Source: Morinoia aosen
Lineage: Eukaryota > Arthropoda > Malacostraca > Amphipoda > Talitridae
Direction: 5' to 3'
NCBI GenBank assembly: GCA_030386875.1
Contig: CM059566.1
Span: forward strand, 36,616,068 to 36,680,067
DNA length: 64,000 bases
The translations under genes were made by a program, and so were the position numbers. The notes beneath the pieces were generated by a model, which saw only the letters and a program-made list of their open reading frames with translations, had not been told where the DNA came from and did no database searches. Positions within the stretch are counted from its first letter, which is position 1. The number at the start of each line of letters is the position of its first letter. Positions 1 through 11,900 of this stretch are shown here, in pieces.

Positions 1-204
1 AAGAGGAGCATTGTACCCCACGTGGTTCTGAGCATAGGACTGCACATCTGTAGAAAATATGGGTCCATGGCAAAATTCGGTGAATTGAAACGCATCGTTA
101 AAAGCAATGGCTGCTAAGCCAAACATAAATAAACATGTGTGAATGAGGAAGCACAAATTTATCGTTTCAAGACATTATAAGTCGCAGAAGAAAAAGACGG
201 TTAC
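1..204. other. Intron sequence, nothing recognised
   Basis: AT-rich sequence downstream (minus sense) of the exon ending at 205. I see no repeat copy or open frame of note. Confidence 0.4.
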
Positions 205-328
205 CTTTCTGAGAGACACCTCCGGGTCTCCTGGAGTGAGGGCGGAGGCGGCTGGAAGGAAGGGGCTGCTGTAAAGGAGGCGTTGCGTTCCATACGAGCC
301 TCCATTGCGGCGAATACTTAATGATTTC
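205..328 (-). CDS. Internal coding exon, unidentified Ser/basic-rich protein (last exon of the gene in the window)
   Basis: On the minus strand the sequence gtgctag|G...AAAG|GTAACC gives an acceptor and a donor around 124 nt. After one completing base there are 41 open codons: KSLSIRRNGG, then SYGTQRLLYSS, PFLPAASALTP and GDPEVSLRK. The exon starts in phase 2 and ends in phase 0. The 5' piece RKSL/KSLSIRR resembles the basic phospho-site style seen in the exon at 43 kb. The exon at 7.6-8.0 kb ends with AT, and AT plus the first G here makes a Met codon, so the two join in frame. No stop codon is present, so the gene continues to the left of the window. A downstream alternative acceptor (tttacag at about 287) would give a shorter exon in the same frame. 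Function is unknown. Confidence 0.5.
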
Positions 329-2263
329 CTAGCACCTAGGCTGCGTGCACGAGACTAAAGCACATTACAGGCACAGCGTCACACTTGTCAAGGAAACTGG
401 CATGGATTTAGCTGCATGGACAGCGGCCTCGCGCCGCCATATCTCAGCATTGCACGCCACCCATCAAATATTATTTCACAATAACTTATGAACAAAATTC
501 GCACCAATTTACTTTTGGAAAGCACAGTTGGATCAAGTGAATGGTAATCATACTTTTACAGGTATCGCACGAAAAAAATGAGCTTCACTATGTCACTGCT
601 CGATATTTCCTGAATTTATTCTAGGGAAGATAATTCTCGTCATAACAAGGCATGTGTAACTACACAGACGATATAAGTATCGAAATTTTGAACGTGAACA
701 CAAATTTTTCATTCAGGTAGAGAGATGTCCACTAGAAGAAATATCAGTCAAGATGAACATTTTCACACTAACTTATTTAAACGACTTGGAAACATGCCCT
801 GAAAATTGGCGTCCGTCGTTCGTTGATAATAAATTGTTCATGAAAGAAAAAAATGGCAAATAATTCTCACGTGAACAGAAAAGAACTAGCTTTAACTAAC
901 ACGTAAGACTGACACACTATAAACAAAAAACCCCTAACAACAGTTTGTACAAAGAAGTGCTCAACAAAGCGATTCCATGTCCCTGATTAGGTTAATGTCG
1001 AGGTTTCACGGCCATTTTCAGCAATTTACGTTAGTGCCGCAAGGCTGTATTGCGTGGGCGTCATCACACAGGAATGCTACACCGCACGGATGAGATTACA
1101 AACACGAGAATTTTACAACTCAGCTCACTGAGAGTCTCTAGGTGTTTTATTTGTCAGGATGGCTTCAAGTAGGATTAGAAAGAAACAATCCCCTCTATAA
1201 TCACGTACTTTTACTTTAAAAAATAAAATAAATATTAAATATATATTAGGGAGATGTGAAGTCTGTTTGCATTGATTCTAGACTACGGAATTTTAGTGAA
1301 ATTTGACTAACCGGCGTAAATATAATTCCTCAATCATTTTGTAAAATATTTTTCGAGAAAAAGAGACAATACACTTGAAAATCGGGAGTTGACAATGGAC
1401 GAAATCTAAAATGTCTCTGTTTCTAAGTGGAGGTTAATGACGTAGATTACCCCGGAGCTGCAATACAAAAATTATATTATAATGAGAGCCGCATCTGTCC
1501 GTCCGTCACACTTTGACACAGTTTATACATAAGACCGTATTGAACGCCGTCATTTTTAGCGAGCTACTTATTCGAGCTTACATATATTTGCTACTTCAAT
1601 AGTCAAATGTACTCTCTCATTAGGTTCGTATCAGTGACACGATGCGATTACTTAGCATCGAGCACAAAGTGAAGAAATAGGATACATTCGCATGGTTATT
1701 ATCAACATAAGGATGGGTTTGCATGGGATAAATTTTGTTAGAAAACGTAATGTTAGGATAAGTTATTATGGGTTTGTTTAGATAAGTTTAGAAAGTTGAA
1801 AAATACCCTTACGATTCTCTTTCGCTGAATAAGCCCTGACTGCCGCACTCGTCGCAACAATTTCAGGAATTTCCCCTCAAAAGAGGAGTAATAATAATTA
1901 CCTAGCAAACGCTCGACAGGAAGTTCACCGGCAGTTCCACCACGAGCATGTGGGAACAAAGTCACAGTGAACAATACTGCAAGGTACAATGCACCAAGGT
2001 TTTTCACCAGCAAACTACTTCAAATAAGGGCAGTGACATCATTGTTAGTAACGTGAACTTGACTGATGTTCGACATTTTTTGTTTTTATCTCCTTGACAA
2101 CGCATTAGCGAACATTTCCATATTGAAGATTGATTCCCTATAAGCAAAAAGTTATTAATATCATGTACCTGTTTTCGATATTTTCCGTGAGGTTAAGTGA
2201 ACGATTCAAGTACATAAAATAAAAAATTCATTATATAAAGAACTTTAAACATTGCCCCAAAAA
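329..2263. other. Intron-like AT-rich sequence
   Basis: No SINE-A copy and no convincing exon. One minus-strand open piece near 1902-1976 has plausible splice signals, but its phase fits neither neighbouring exon (see rejected items). Confidence 0.4.
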
Positions 2264-2279
2264 TTGGGCTCGTAGCTAG
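2264..2279. repeat. Target-site duplication of SINE-A copy 1 (left)
   Basis: TTGGGCTCGTAGCTAG here is repeated exactly at 2643-2658, on the other side of SINE-A copy 1. A 16-bp perfect direct repeat flanking a 363-bp element is what target-primed reverse transcription leaves. It fixes both ends of the family. Confidence 0.9.
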
Positions 2280-2642
2280 ATTAGATTAGATTAGTCGTTA
2301 GTTTTAGCCTCCCTACCCAGCAACAAATGCGATCCAAAGAGAGGAAGGAGGAAGGCACCATTTAGTATGGAGTTAAGGAAACGCGGAATCTATGCAGAAA
2401 GGCATAGAAACAGTAAGTTGGGAAAGAAGATCATGAAACAAGACCAAAGTTGAAGAAGAGAGTAGTAGGTGCTGAAGAACAGGACAGCAGTAAACCGAAA
2501 AAAGGTGGTCTTTAACATAACAAAAACATTTTATTTCAACAAAAAGAAGGCCTACCTAACTCTCAGCTCGGGCCCTCACATTGTCCCCCTGGGAGCGCTA
2601 GTTCCGTTCCCATAGATACAATAATTGTATCCCCCTGAGGGG
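2280..2642 (-). mobile_element. SINE-A copy 1, complete, with 16-bp TSD
   Basis: Reference copy. Read on the + strand it starts (ATTAG)n, then ctccctacccagcaac, atttagtatggagttaagg, aacaggacagcagt, and ends gatacaataattgtatc + ccccctgagggg. Because the simple repeat should be the 3' tail of a retroposon, the RNA sense is taken as minus: hairpin-rich head at 2642, (CTAAT)n tail at 2280. No tRNA-type A/B boxes are clear. It is the short form, lacking the internal module. Confidence 0.85.
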
Positions 2643-2658
2643 TTGGGCTCGTAGCTAG
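2643..2658. repeat. Target-site duplication of SINE-A copy 1 (right)
   Basis: Exact 16-bp match to 2264-2279. Confidence 0.9.
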
Positions 2659-2714
2659 CTGCATGCTCGAAATTTAAACTAAATTTCGTTCACAGTGTGT
2701 ATAAAAAGAATGAA

Positions 2715-3031
2715 ATTAGAATTAGATAAGTTAGTTTGAGCCTTCCTAACCACAACTAAAGTGTTCCAAATAAAGTAGGAAGTAAAGCACCATGTAGTAT
2801 GGAGTCAAGAGAACGGGGAATGTATGCATAAGATGCGTTCCCATACCAGAGCCCCCTCCTCACAGGAATAGCAAATTAGAAAGAAAGTTAATAAAACAAG
2901 ATGAAACTTGAAGGAGAAAGTAGTCGGTTCTGAAAAACAGGGCAGCAGTGATCCAATTCAAAATGATCCATAACAAAACACAAAACAATTCTATTTCAGC
3001 AAAAAGGAAGCGCACCTAATTCTCTGCTCGT
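2715..3031 (-). mobile_element. SINE-A copy 2, head-truncated
   Basis: Starts attagaattagataagttag, then gtatggagtcaagag and gggcagcagtgatcc. It stops after cacctaattctctgctcg, so the hairpin head (minus 5' end) is missing. It carries the extra ~25-nt 'ttcccat...' stretch absent from the shortest copies. It lies 57 bp right of the copy 1 TSD. Confidence 0.8.
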
Positions 3032-5560
3032 CAACTGCAATTTTCATTTCCACATATTTTCAATTTGCTTAAGGCGCGAACATGAGCAGAAAACGTATTT
3101 CTGACAATTTAATCAAAAGTTGCATTCAGAAGAGCATGACCAACGTCTCTAAATAAACTGGAAATATTTAACCGGAGCTTCAACACTCACTCAAAATAGA
3201 GATGAAAAAAAGTAGGTAACATTTCTAACGCAGTAAATAGCGTCAGACGTAAAAATTCTAACGAAAGCTGCGAGAGAGCTGGTACTCATCAAAATAACCC
3301 ACGACAAATACAAACCACCCTATGAATTTCAGTTGAAGAAAATAACAGAAAAGAGACCAAGAGACAACAACACCCAGCTGATGACGTCTTCGACGCCTTA
3401 GCGCAATTTGGAGAGGAGCGGCGTCTGACCTGCAGACTTGAGGGGAATCAAGCGACCTTAAGGAGCTCGTTCTGACATTAACGGCGACAGACCATCGTAC
3501 AACAAAGGTCTAAGTAATACTGAATTCATCAATTTCTAAATGCTGAAGAATGTCTGCCTTGACCACAGAAACCAAAATAATGGTTAGTCAAGTGTTGGGA
3601 TTTGTGAACTAACCAACAAAATTACACGAATATTATTTATTCCTGTATACGGCGAATTCAGATGCAACTATGAAATTCAGAAATAAACAGAAGCCGAGCA
3701 CTAACCTAAACTAACATTCAATACCAAGCCTGTTGAAGAGCATTTCAAATATGATCCATTTTTTAATAATTCGTGTCTCAAGCACACCACAGCGTGCTAC
3801 ACTTCATTTAATGCTTCAATGCATTTGTACCACGACCATGAACACCTTTTGCATCTAAAGTAGATAATGAATCTCATATTTTGATGAAAGGGACGAGGTG
3901 AATATGCCATCATCTAGTGTGAAAACAAATCGAGAATTCTCTATCACTATCACTGTTAATGGTCGCTAGAAGAATACTTCAACAGGGACGGTTAACAAAC
4001 CGAACACAATTTGCTGACAGAATGTAGCACGAATATCATTGAACGAAAAACGACATCCGATAGTGCAAAGCAAACCAATCGAAAAAGGATTCGGTAAATA
4101 ACATTAATCACCACTAAGATATACGAAGGAGGAGGAGGAGGAAGTCTCCTACGAAGGAGGAGATCATTAAAAGGAAAAATATTAAATCTTCTCCAGCGCA
4201 AAGCGAACGAAGACACAAAACTCAACGACAATCGGTTGCAAGGTCACGGTGTCACAACTGTGCCACGCGAAATGAATTTTATAGAATTGCAATCAACTTA
4301 AACTTTTGAAACTAAATTATGATGAATCTCTGCATTAGGCCAACGAAAACCAAGAAAACTATTCAAAACAGCCTTCCCAAATATATTGAAACCGCTGCAC
4401 GACAGCAACCTTACTCGCAAGCTACGGCAACCCTCAATTCTAAATGAAATCTCAACTCGCAGAGGACATGGTAGGGGATGAATTCATCCAGTAATAAAGG
4501 AAGAAACATCACCTAACGTACCAAATGACGCTATTGCATGACGTGATCACATCGTACCTCGAGCTCGCTTATTTGGTGAGGGACTTGTATGTCAAGTGCA
4601 CGTCACTGTTGGGCGTGAAAAAACCCACACGATTAAGAACATGCACTCGCTCGCACATAAACCATACCGTTAACTATGACTCAAAGGCTCAAAAATAAGC
4701 GAATCGTCACAAGAAGAGGCAAAATATTTTGACAGACACTTTAATAACAGGACTAAATTCAAAACAGATACCTATACCGAAAATTTTGCATCCGAACACG
4801 GTTCTAAAAACCACCTCACAAACAAAATAGATAAAATACCAACAGGGCTGACTAAGGTTTGGATAATTCACTCCAAGAGTATTATTTCGATGACACCCCA
4901 GAAAACCAGAGCTACCAACTGTATTGTATTCTAAAATAAAAACAGCTTGTAGAGCGAGCGAGGCTCGTAATCAAGTTGATAACTCGTATTGGGCATTTGG
5001 GAACACAAAACAATATAATTAAGACTGAACAAAACATCCAAAACACTCCCATTCACACAACAGCCCCGCTTTAGCATGTCTATTGCTTGAACAGCTTTAA
5101 TCAACGTCACCTAATGACTCTCCTGAACAAGACACGTCAAACAAGTTCGAAATCATTAAGGAAGATAATGAGAATGCAGCACACTGCACAACAGGCTGAG
5201 TTGTTCAAGAAGAAAGCCTCTGCTGAGGTACGCGGCACTGACGTGTTGAGCTACAGCACGACCTTCACCCTGCTTCACATGACCATAACGGAGAATTCCG
5301 CGACTTGAAAAAACTCGAAACGAGCACGGCTGAACAGAAGAAACGTACACCAGAATCACAAGTACCATCACAATATTTTTATATAGAAATGGTTTGAATT
5401 TGAAGTCATACAGAACCCAATAGTTGTTTTGCTGTCGGTGAAAAAGGAGGCATACGTCCGTCAACGTAAATGAAACTACTCATTCAAATGATTCCAACCA
5501 AATGATCACGTTTATTAACACGCATTGTGCTGAAGAGTCACAGAGTCCTGTGCACAAGAA
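3032..5560. other. Intron-like sequence without recognised gene
   Basis: AT-rich. The only feature seen is a short GGA-type microsatellite at 4126-4143, listed separately. Open frames here are short and lack coding character. Confidence 0.4.
4126..4143. repeat. (GGA)n microsatellite
   Basis: gaaggaggaggaggaggaag, with a further gaaggaggag a few bases downstream. Confidence 0.8.
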
Positions 5561-5639
5561 ACACTATAACATTTTCCAGTAAACGAAGCACTGCTAACAA
5601 CATTCGTGAGTCCCTAAAAACACTTGACTTTTCCGTCTT

Positions 5640-6056
5640 GAAGGATGAAGCAGCGCAAGACCATACTGAGAGAGCGGCACTAGAGACAAGACAGCGTCGG
5701 AAGCGAACAAGAGGACGGCGGCAGCGAGCGATACGCTCCCCACGCGTGCCGGCACAGACTGACTGGTCGCCACTCGCCGGTACGTAGGTCGGTCGGGGAG
5801 GACGGGCAGGTCGCCCGAATGACACCCACTGCAGGCAGCAGCGGCGCAGCCCCCAGGCAACGGGTGGCAAGAGGGGCGGAAGGTGGCTCTCTCATACACA
5901 CACCGCGCGCTCGCCTATTGCATGAGGGAAGTGCTCCGGAGAACAAGGAAGAAGGCAGCAACACGTTTACACCCTCACAGAGAACAACGCAGATTCACAC
6001 CCTCTTTGCAGCTAAGAGCAAACAGCAGACTTCGAGTAGCGATGGTTCTCCTGCGG
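5640..6056 (+). promoter_or_regulatory. GC-rich island, possible promoter/first exon with donor
   Basis: Base composition rises sharply here against AT-rich flanks, with many CpGs (ggacggcggcagcgagcg, cacacaccgcgcgctcgcc). On the + strand it ends in tcctgcg|GTAAGTCAATT, a strong splice donor at 6057, just after ATGGTTCTCCTG. This suggests an untranslated or barely coding first exon of a + strand transcript. A minus-strand use cannot be excluded, since open frames exist on both strands. No TATA box is evident. Confidence 0.25.
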
Positions 6057-6186
6057 TAAGTCAATTAACCTCGTCACTGTCTCAGAAAATGCATTTTAAC
6101 TTCCGAAAGCGTAGTACAGAAAAAAAATCTCAATTTCAATGCAGTGCCAAAGAAAAATTCATATCGCTATAGTAGTACAGGCAGCG

Positions 6187-6701
6187 ATTGATTGATTTAT
6201 TATAAGTTAGTTTCAGCGTCCCCTACCACAACGGAGATGTTGTGGTAGGTTGAAAAATGTGGTAGGTTGAAAAATTCTAACAACCTTTTTAAATTAATGA
6301 TATTTAACAGGCCCAGTTAATGTTTGATATTTACAAATTTGCTTATAACTTTTGGCTTTAAATTCAAGTTGAATATTGAACTTCAGTTTAACCAACCGCA
6401 ATCAATGTGTTAAGGGAACGCTGAATCTATGCACAAGATGCGTTACCGTGCAAGATCCCGTGCGTATAGAAATAGTGAATTGAGGAAGAAGTTTAGGACA
6501 CAAGACAAAATTTGAAGAAGAAAGTCAGAGGTACTGAAAAACAGGTCAGCAGTGAAACGAAAAAGATGGTCGGTAGCAAAACAAAAAATTTATCCTACTT
6601 CAACCAAAGGAAGGCCTACCTAACCTTTAGCTGGCGACCTCACATATTCTCCCTGGGACCACCAATTCCCATATATACAATAGTTGTATCCCCCTAAGGG
6701 G
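6187..6701 (-). mobile_element. SINE-A copy 3, long form with internal module
   Basis: Tail side ttattataagttagtttcagcg; head side atatacaatagttgtatcc + cccctaagggg. Between them it carries the module at about 6265-6415 (cccagttaatgtttgatatt, gaatattgaacttcagttta), which short copies lack. The repeated 'tgtggtaggttgaaaaat' at 6240-6275 is a small tandem duplication. The + strand open stretch across it is repeat sequence, not a gene. Confidence 0.8.
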
Positions 6702-6917
6702 TCCTGCGACAGGAGTGGAACACGAAACGCAGTTCAGCTCAAAAGCTTTTCCTGATGGATTTGGCACCAAGGGAAAAAATCGAGGATAAAAGCGATGATG
6801 TTTTCAACGAGAGCTGAAAATAAGGACAGAGTATCCTTTGTTACTAAAAGTTAAGAACAGAAGCAGATAAAACGAGGCCAAGAAAAAACAGCCGCATGTG
6901 TAGATGGAGTGTACAGT

Positions 6918-6985
6918 CACCGTGGCGTTAACGTTTAGAGCGCTCGCCACACGGGAACGGTCATCTGTTCAATACCCTCCAGAAC
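6918..6985 (+). repeat. tRNA-like sequence, possible head of another SINE or tRNA relic
   Basis: TGGCGTTAACGTTTAGAGCG resembles a pol III A box/D arm, and about 30 nt later CTGTTCAATACCCTCC resembles a B box/T arm. The middle, cgctcgccacacgggaacgg, resembles an anticodon region. The acceptor stem is not convincing, so this is more likely a tRNA-derived SINE head or pseudogene than a working tRNA. Confidence 0.35.
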
Positions 6986-7622
6986 CAGCCCTGTATTCCT
7001 CCCAGTACGAAAATAAGTTATAGAAATTGGCCCTAATTCCTCTCGCATTTCAGGAGTCAGAAATGGCTGACATCTAGACCGGATCGTAACTATTATTGCA
7101 CCTTGGTGTTAGCTATAAATGCTTGAAAAAGCAATAGGCACGATGATACAAATCAACTTGGCTGGAATATAGCATCCTTCGGATAAAATAGTGATTGAAA
7201 AAAAAAATAACAGAGAAGGTAAATCTAACAGAAAGTACACAATAATTAACACAGATTATAAAAACGAATTTCAAATCAAAGAAGACATTTTAATCAAATA
7301 ACCTGCACATTTGCAAACATATTTTCGTGTCGTTTCGGCATGCGACCACACCAAAATTCTCCGTTGAAAATTCAAATATTTAGTAGGTCTTTTGTCGCTG
7401 TCATTAGAAAATAATTAGGGTCATAGGCAACGTCACAAACAGTCTAAGACACAGTTTGGCATTTAAATTTTCGGACAGCCCAACAACTTCTGAGCACAGC
7501 ACATAATCACAAAATCACTAAGTTCTATGACCCTAAAACTGCTGACGAGACCAACACATATTTCACGTACCTCAATTATTTGTTTACAAATACTGAAGAT
7601 TTTATAGCAAGATCACACTTAC

Positions 7623-8024
7623 ATGATATCGTTATCATTTCCATGACAAGGGAACTCGGTTATGGGTCCTGCTATGGAGAACGGTCGGCTCGTTTTGGGA
7701 CGCTGAAATATATCTTGCACGGACAAGCGCTTCAACAAACTCTTCGCAGGAGCTCCATCCACAGAATCGAAAACATCACTTGAGGCGCCGGAGTCGTACT
7801 CGTATGATAGAGCTGAGTCGTTAGACGAAAGCGTTGACAACATATCGCTTTCCTCATAAAATGCGTCTTCACATATGCAAGAATGGTTCCCTAGTAGTAG
7901 GCATTCCTCTTCTACTATGTCATCGTCACTGTCAGTTAAGTAGACCATTTCCGCGTAGCTCAAATCTTCTTCGCTAAAGAAGTAGACTATTTCCGCGTAG
8001 CTTAAGTCTCTTTTATCCATCGCA
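7623..8024 (-). CDS. Coding exon, acidic protein with duplicated LSYAE(I/M)VY motif
   Basis: A 133-residue open exon ends at a strong donor, ATATCAT|GTAAGTGTG. An ATG lies at 8020-8018; an acceptor ttttaag at 8025 would make it internal (1 nt + 133 codons + 2 nt). From the Met, residues 5-14 (DLSYAEIVYF) and 19-28 (DLSYAEMVYL) are a 14-residue tandem duplication, close in DNA too. LSYAEI fits the ITIM-like pattern and YAEI is like an SH2-binding site. Then follows an acidic stretch (TDSDDDIVEEE), a Ser-rich middle, and LLKRLSVQDIFQRPKTSRPF. No membrane segment is seen. It ends in phase 2 and joins in frame to the exon at 328. Whether it starts a transcript or is internal is open. Function unknown. 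Confidence 0.55.
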
Positions 8025-8809
8025 CTTAAAATCAGATGTCAGTTTCAAGTCTGAACTTTCCACGTATAACTTTTACCTCACTCAAACACTGCTCTGTAAG
8101 TGGATAGTACGGAAAAATTGTTAACATCTTTATATGTCCCAAGAGAGAGAGAAAATGAAACAAAGAACACGAATGAGGAGCAAAAGTGACCTGAGGGCTT
8201 CCATAGGATGATAAGACCTGAGAATAGCACCAGGAAAAGGTTCAACTGCCCTCCACTGGCCAGATTACTTCCTGCATCTGCCCAGAACCAGCGGCCTTTT
8301 GACCTGCTGCTCCTCCTGAAACCTACCCGTAAGCAGCACGAGTTTCTAAAAACCGAAATTAGGCGGTCAAAAATTTCGTCTGGAGCAACAATAAACAACC
8401 CCAACCAGCTGATCGATATCAACAGACGCAGAATTACGCGGTAAAATGATCGAGGCAGACCAACATCAATGCCGTTCGCACAAATAGAACCAATCAAAGA
8501 ATGAAAACAATACGAAACACATTAGCAGCCAGCTAATTTCGAGGCTATCGTTGCATCAGGTAATAGGTCTCACTAAATGAAAAGATAGTTGTTAACAAAC
8601 CCTATGTGTGAAAATATTTCTTGAGAAACAAATTTCAATGTATTACTGGGCCATTGTAGTCGCAGAACTGTATTCACGAAACGGATAAGAAGATATGAAG
8701 TAACACAAGCTAACTATCATAAAAATTATTTAGCCTGCAATGATTAGCTAACTGGAGGAGCCGTACAGAAGCGCACCACGTTTTTCAAATGGGCTGATAA
8801 TGACAAATG
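8025..8809. other. Intron sequence
   Basis: A long minus-strand open stretch at 8078-8497 is hydrophobic and has no splice context that I trust. Nothing else recognised. Confidence 0.35.
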
Positions 8810-8950
8810 CATTATTATCCTACTATCTAGTTGTAGACTCCCTAGCCACATCGAAGGTGATCTCAAGAGACGAAGAAAACGGACCATTCACAAAGGACTG
8901 TAGAAAAAACGGGTAATCTATGCACAAAAGCAACCATAGTACTTATTGTT
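8810..8950 (-). mobile_element. SINE-A fragment (variant subfamily)
   Basis: tattatcctactatctag, then agccacatcgaaggtgatct and gggtaatctatgcacaaaag match the tail-proximal third of SINE-A. It shares 'ggtgatctcaaga' with the fragment at 59170, suggesting a common subfamily. Confidence 0.5.
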
Positions 8951-11900
8951 GGAACAATTTTCTTGACTTGTGTGCAAATCGAAGATAAGTAGAGTTCAGC
9001 TCACTGATGAAATTGCCATGGTCATTCCGAAGCTCTCAAAAGAGTTCCAGAACTATCACGCACGAGGATTCTCATTCAGCCCAGAAACTCACACCAAACT
9101 GAGATTGACTGAATTAGTGAAATTGTGCTAGTGCCAACGCACGTGGATCAATAAGAGCAGGTATTCATACTGGATAGAAACTGCATTCATTGCTAGAGGA
9201 AAGCAACCGAAATAGGCTTGTGGTAGCAAAGGGCGGTATTTTGGGGCGGCCTTGCTAGTAGCAGAGGCCCTCGAATAAAGGCCAAGAGCTTCCCCTGCAT
9301 GGGTGGGAGGAGAGCTCCACACGCGGCCATATTTAGGCGTGCGTGCCAGGGAACAGCGGACATTAAGCCATAATGAGCCATGCACGTCAAAATAACCCCG
9401 GCCTGCAATCCCTGGAGTGATCGCCTGGTCGGCCCGAGCTCCCTAACACCAATCGGGGCTGGTTTCTACAACACAGGCTTTTCGGAATGCTCGGAAACTC
9501 ATTCAAATATAAAAGAACGAAAAAATAGATAGAAACTTTAGCGATCATTATACGTTTCTTTACATGCATATCCTCTAAAATAAGTACGGTCGAATTGTTT
9601 GCTCATTACCTAGATCTCAGAATATTGCAAGTTTGCCGACAAAACTCAATAAACTTATCTCATGACTCGCTTTATACGAATGGTGCTATAGGAAAGTCAC
9701 TTCCAGAATTTGAACTAATTCATAAGAAGCCGCAATTAATTTTTTCATCAAACATGAATTCAAACATGCGGCACGAAAAAGTGAAATAAACACATCAAAA
9801 TCTATGAGAAGCAATTTAATCTAAGTAATTTACAGACGCTAAGCAACGATTTAATACGGTCACTATATGCGCTACTATAAATCCCAGACGAGCGACGGTG
9901 CCACACGCAGGTGTAGCAACTAAACACCAGAGAATCAATGAAGTATGCAAAACCTTGAAAGATTCAAAGAATTCATAGCCCAAAATGAGAACAAAAAGGT
10001 TCTAAGAAAAAAATGCGAAAGGAGTGTTTCAGATAAATGTTTGTCACTAATTTCAACAGGATAACTGATACTGAAAACGTCCAGGTTCTCATCAACCATA
10101 CACCATGTGCATACAGGAGATAATTTGGCGCAAAAATATTACTAACTTGGTGCAAAAATACTACAAGAACTGAAAACGTTTGTGCTGTCGCGCACTACTT
10201 TACAAAAACAAATCTACCTTTAGTAGTGAACCTCACAAGGGAAATAACAATAGATGTAGGCAGGCGAGAGAATCGACCGTGATCGCAGTGGCAGGAGCAC
10301 CGGACTGATGCGCGAGGGAAAAATAGGAAGCGAAGATGCGAGTGACCTCGACCCTCCATCGTACCCTGCCTCAAGTGAGGGATCTGAGGGACGTTGGGAG
10401 GGCAGCGCATCGTTTCAGTGCCGCGGGACCGGCTCACATTAACTCAATCAGGGTGCACAGCAATAGGAAAAATTTAACAACTTTGGTGTCACATCCAGCC
10501 AGCGAAAGCTACTCTACAGTGTATAAGATATACTCAAAATGAACAATCGTTGAAAAGGCTGTAGAAAATATGGCGGAACACTTTTCGAATTTATGAATTT
10601 TCTCAATTCAAATTGTACGGTTATACTTATTTTTCAATAAATCAGCAAGAAAAAACTTTCGCCAACCATCACGATAAGGGTGTCTTAGAATTATTTTTTC
10701 GTAATTCTTTCGCCAACACCCACCTAACCCACTGCACTTTGAGTAGCAAGATTTAAGTGCAAACCAAAAACATACGTGTGAAGCATACAACACTTGTTGA
10801 CCTGTAAGCACGAAATGCTAGCTTTTAATTTTCGAGCATTGGGCGTTTTAGTTATACAAGCACAATCATTTATTTTCACTCGTTATTCCTACCACAATAT
10901 CGGTGACACAAGCGTGGAGCCGTTGTATGAATGTAAATTGGAGGCTGCGTCATCTCAGCGAAATGTTTAGATGCCATCGCTTTCTTTTTTTTCCATTATT
11001 TATGGCCATTCTCAAACTAGGTCTCAACTAACCAAACTAAGACGTTTTTATTTTTCTAGTAATATTTTAATAAACCATAGACAGGTAATCATAACACTAT
11101 TCTTGGCATGTTTACCCACGAAGAATCACTATATTGAGATATCAATAACAAAAGCCTAATACATTTTGTAGACGAAATTTACTGTTAATGAACTCATATT
11201 TTTTCTTTTCATACTCCAGAGTTGCCGACCATTTAGTCTTACAGACGCTATCATTCACACTACTACCACCACCACCCATTGCACTGCCATCGATATTCCT
11301 TATTTGGCGTGATCGCGAACTTCATGCGTTGACTTGAACGGAGGTCGAGCACTTCACAAGGCGTTCTTCATCAACATCTCACAAAGTTTTAGTTTTGGCA
11401 CCAGTATTTTCAAGTCTTTCAGAATGGAGCATTCTGACCTAGGATGTACTTTTTAAAGTTTCTCTCTGAAAATTGTGTTGAACCATTGATATAATTATTA
11501 TGATATTTAAGCATGGTTATCAATAAACGATCTTGCGTTAGGATAATTTTTAAATTTAATTTTGTAATGCTGAACTACATTTATGCATTAACTTCATCGA
11601 GAATGAAGTGATTTTAACAATTAACAAATATTGGAAATTGAAGTTGATATCTTGTATTCACTAAAAAATGTTGTTAATTACACACTAAACTTGTGATGAA
11701 ACAACATCCAAATTGAAGTAACAACCCAGCAGTGACATGTAATTCGAAATGAAAAACAAGGATAAACAAAGGTAGGAAATCGAAACGTGGAATGTAGGAT
11801 AATAAAATGTTGAGAGGAACAGAAAATCTTTCCCTTGCCTGAATAGAATCCACATTCTACACGAACAAATGGGAGAAACATGTAGGATGATCAATGGGAT

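Noticed and set aside
1902..1976. Minus-strand open piece (LFTVTLFPHARGGTAGELPV) with acceptor ttgcag and donor-like GTAATT
   Set aside because: Starts and ends in phase 1, while the neighbouring exons (8024-7623 and 328-205) need phase 2. The donor is weak, and the longer frame around it has no ATG.
8078..8497. Hydrophobic minus-strand frame of 139 codons
   Set aside because: No motif and no consistent splice signals; composition explains it.
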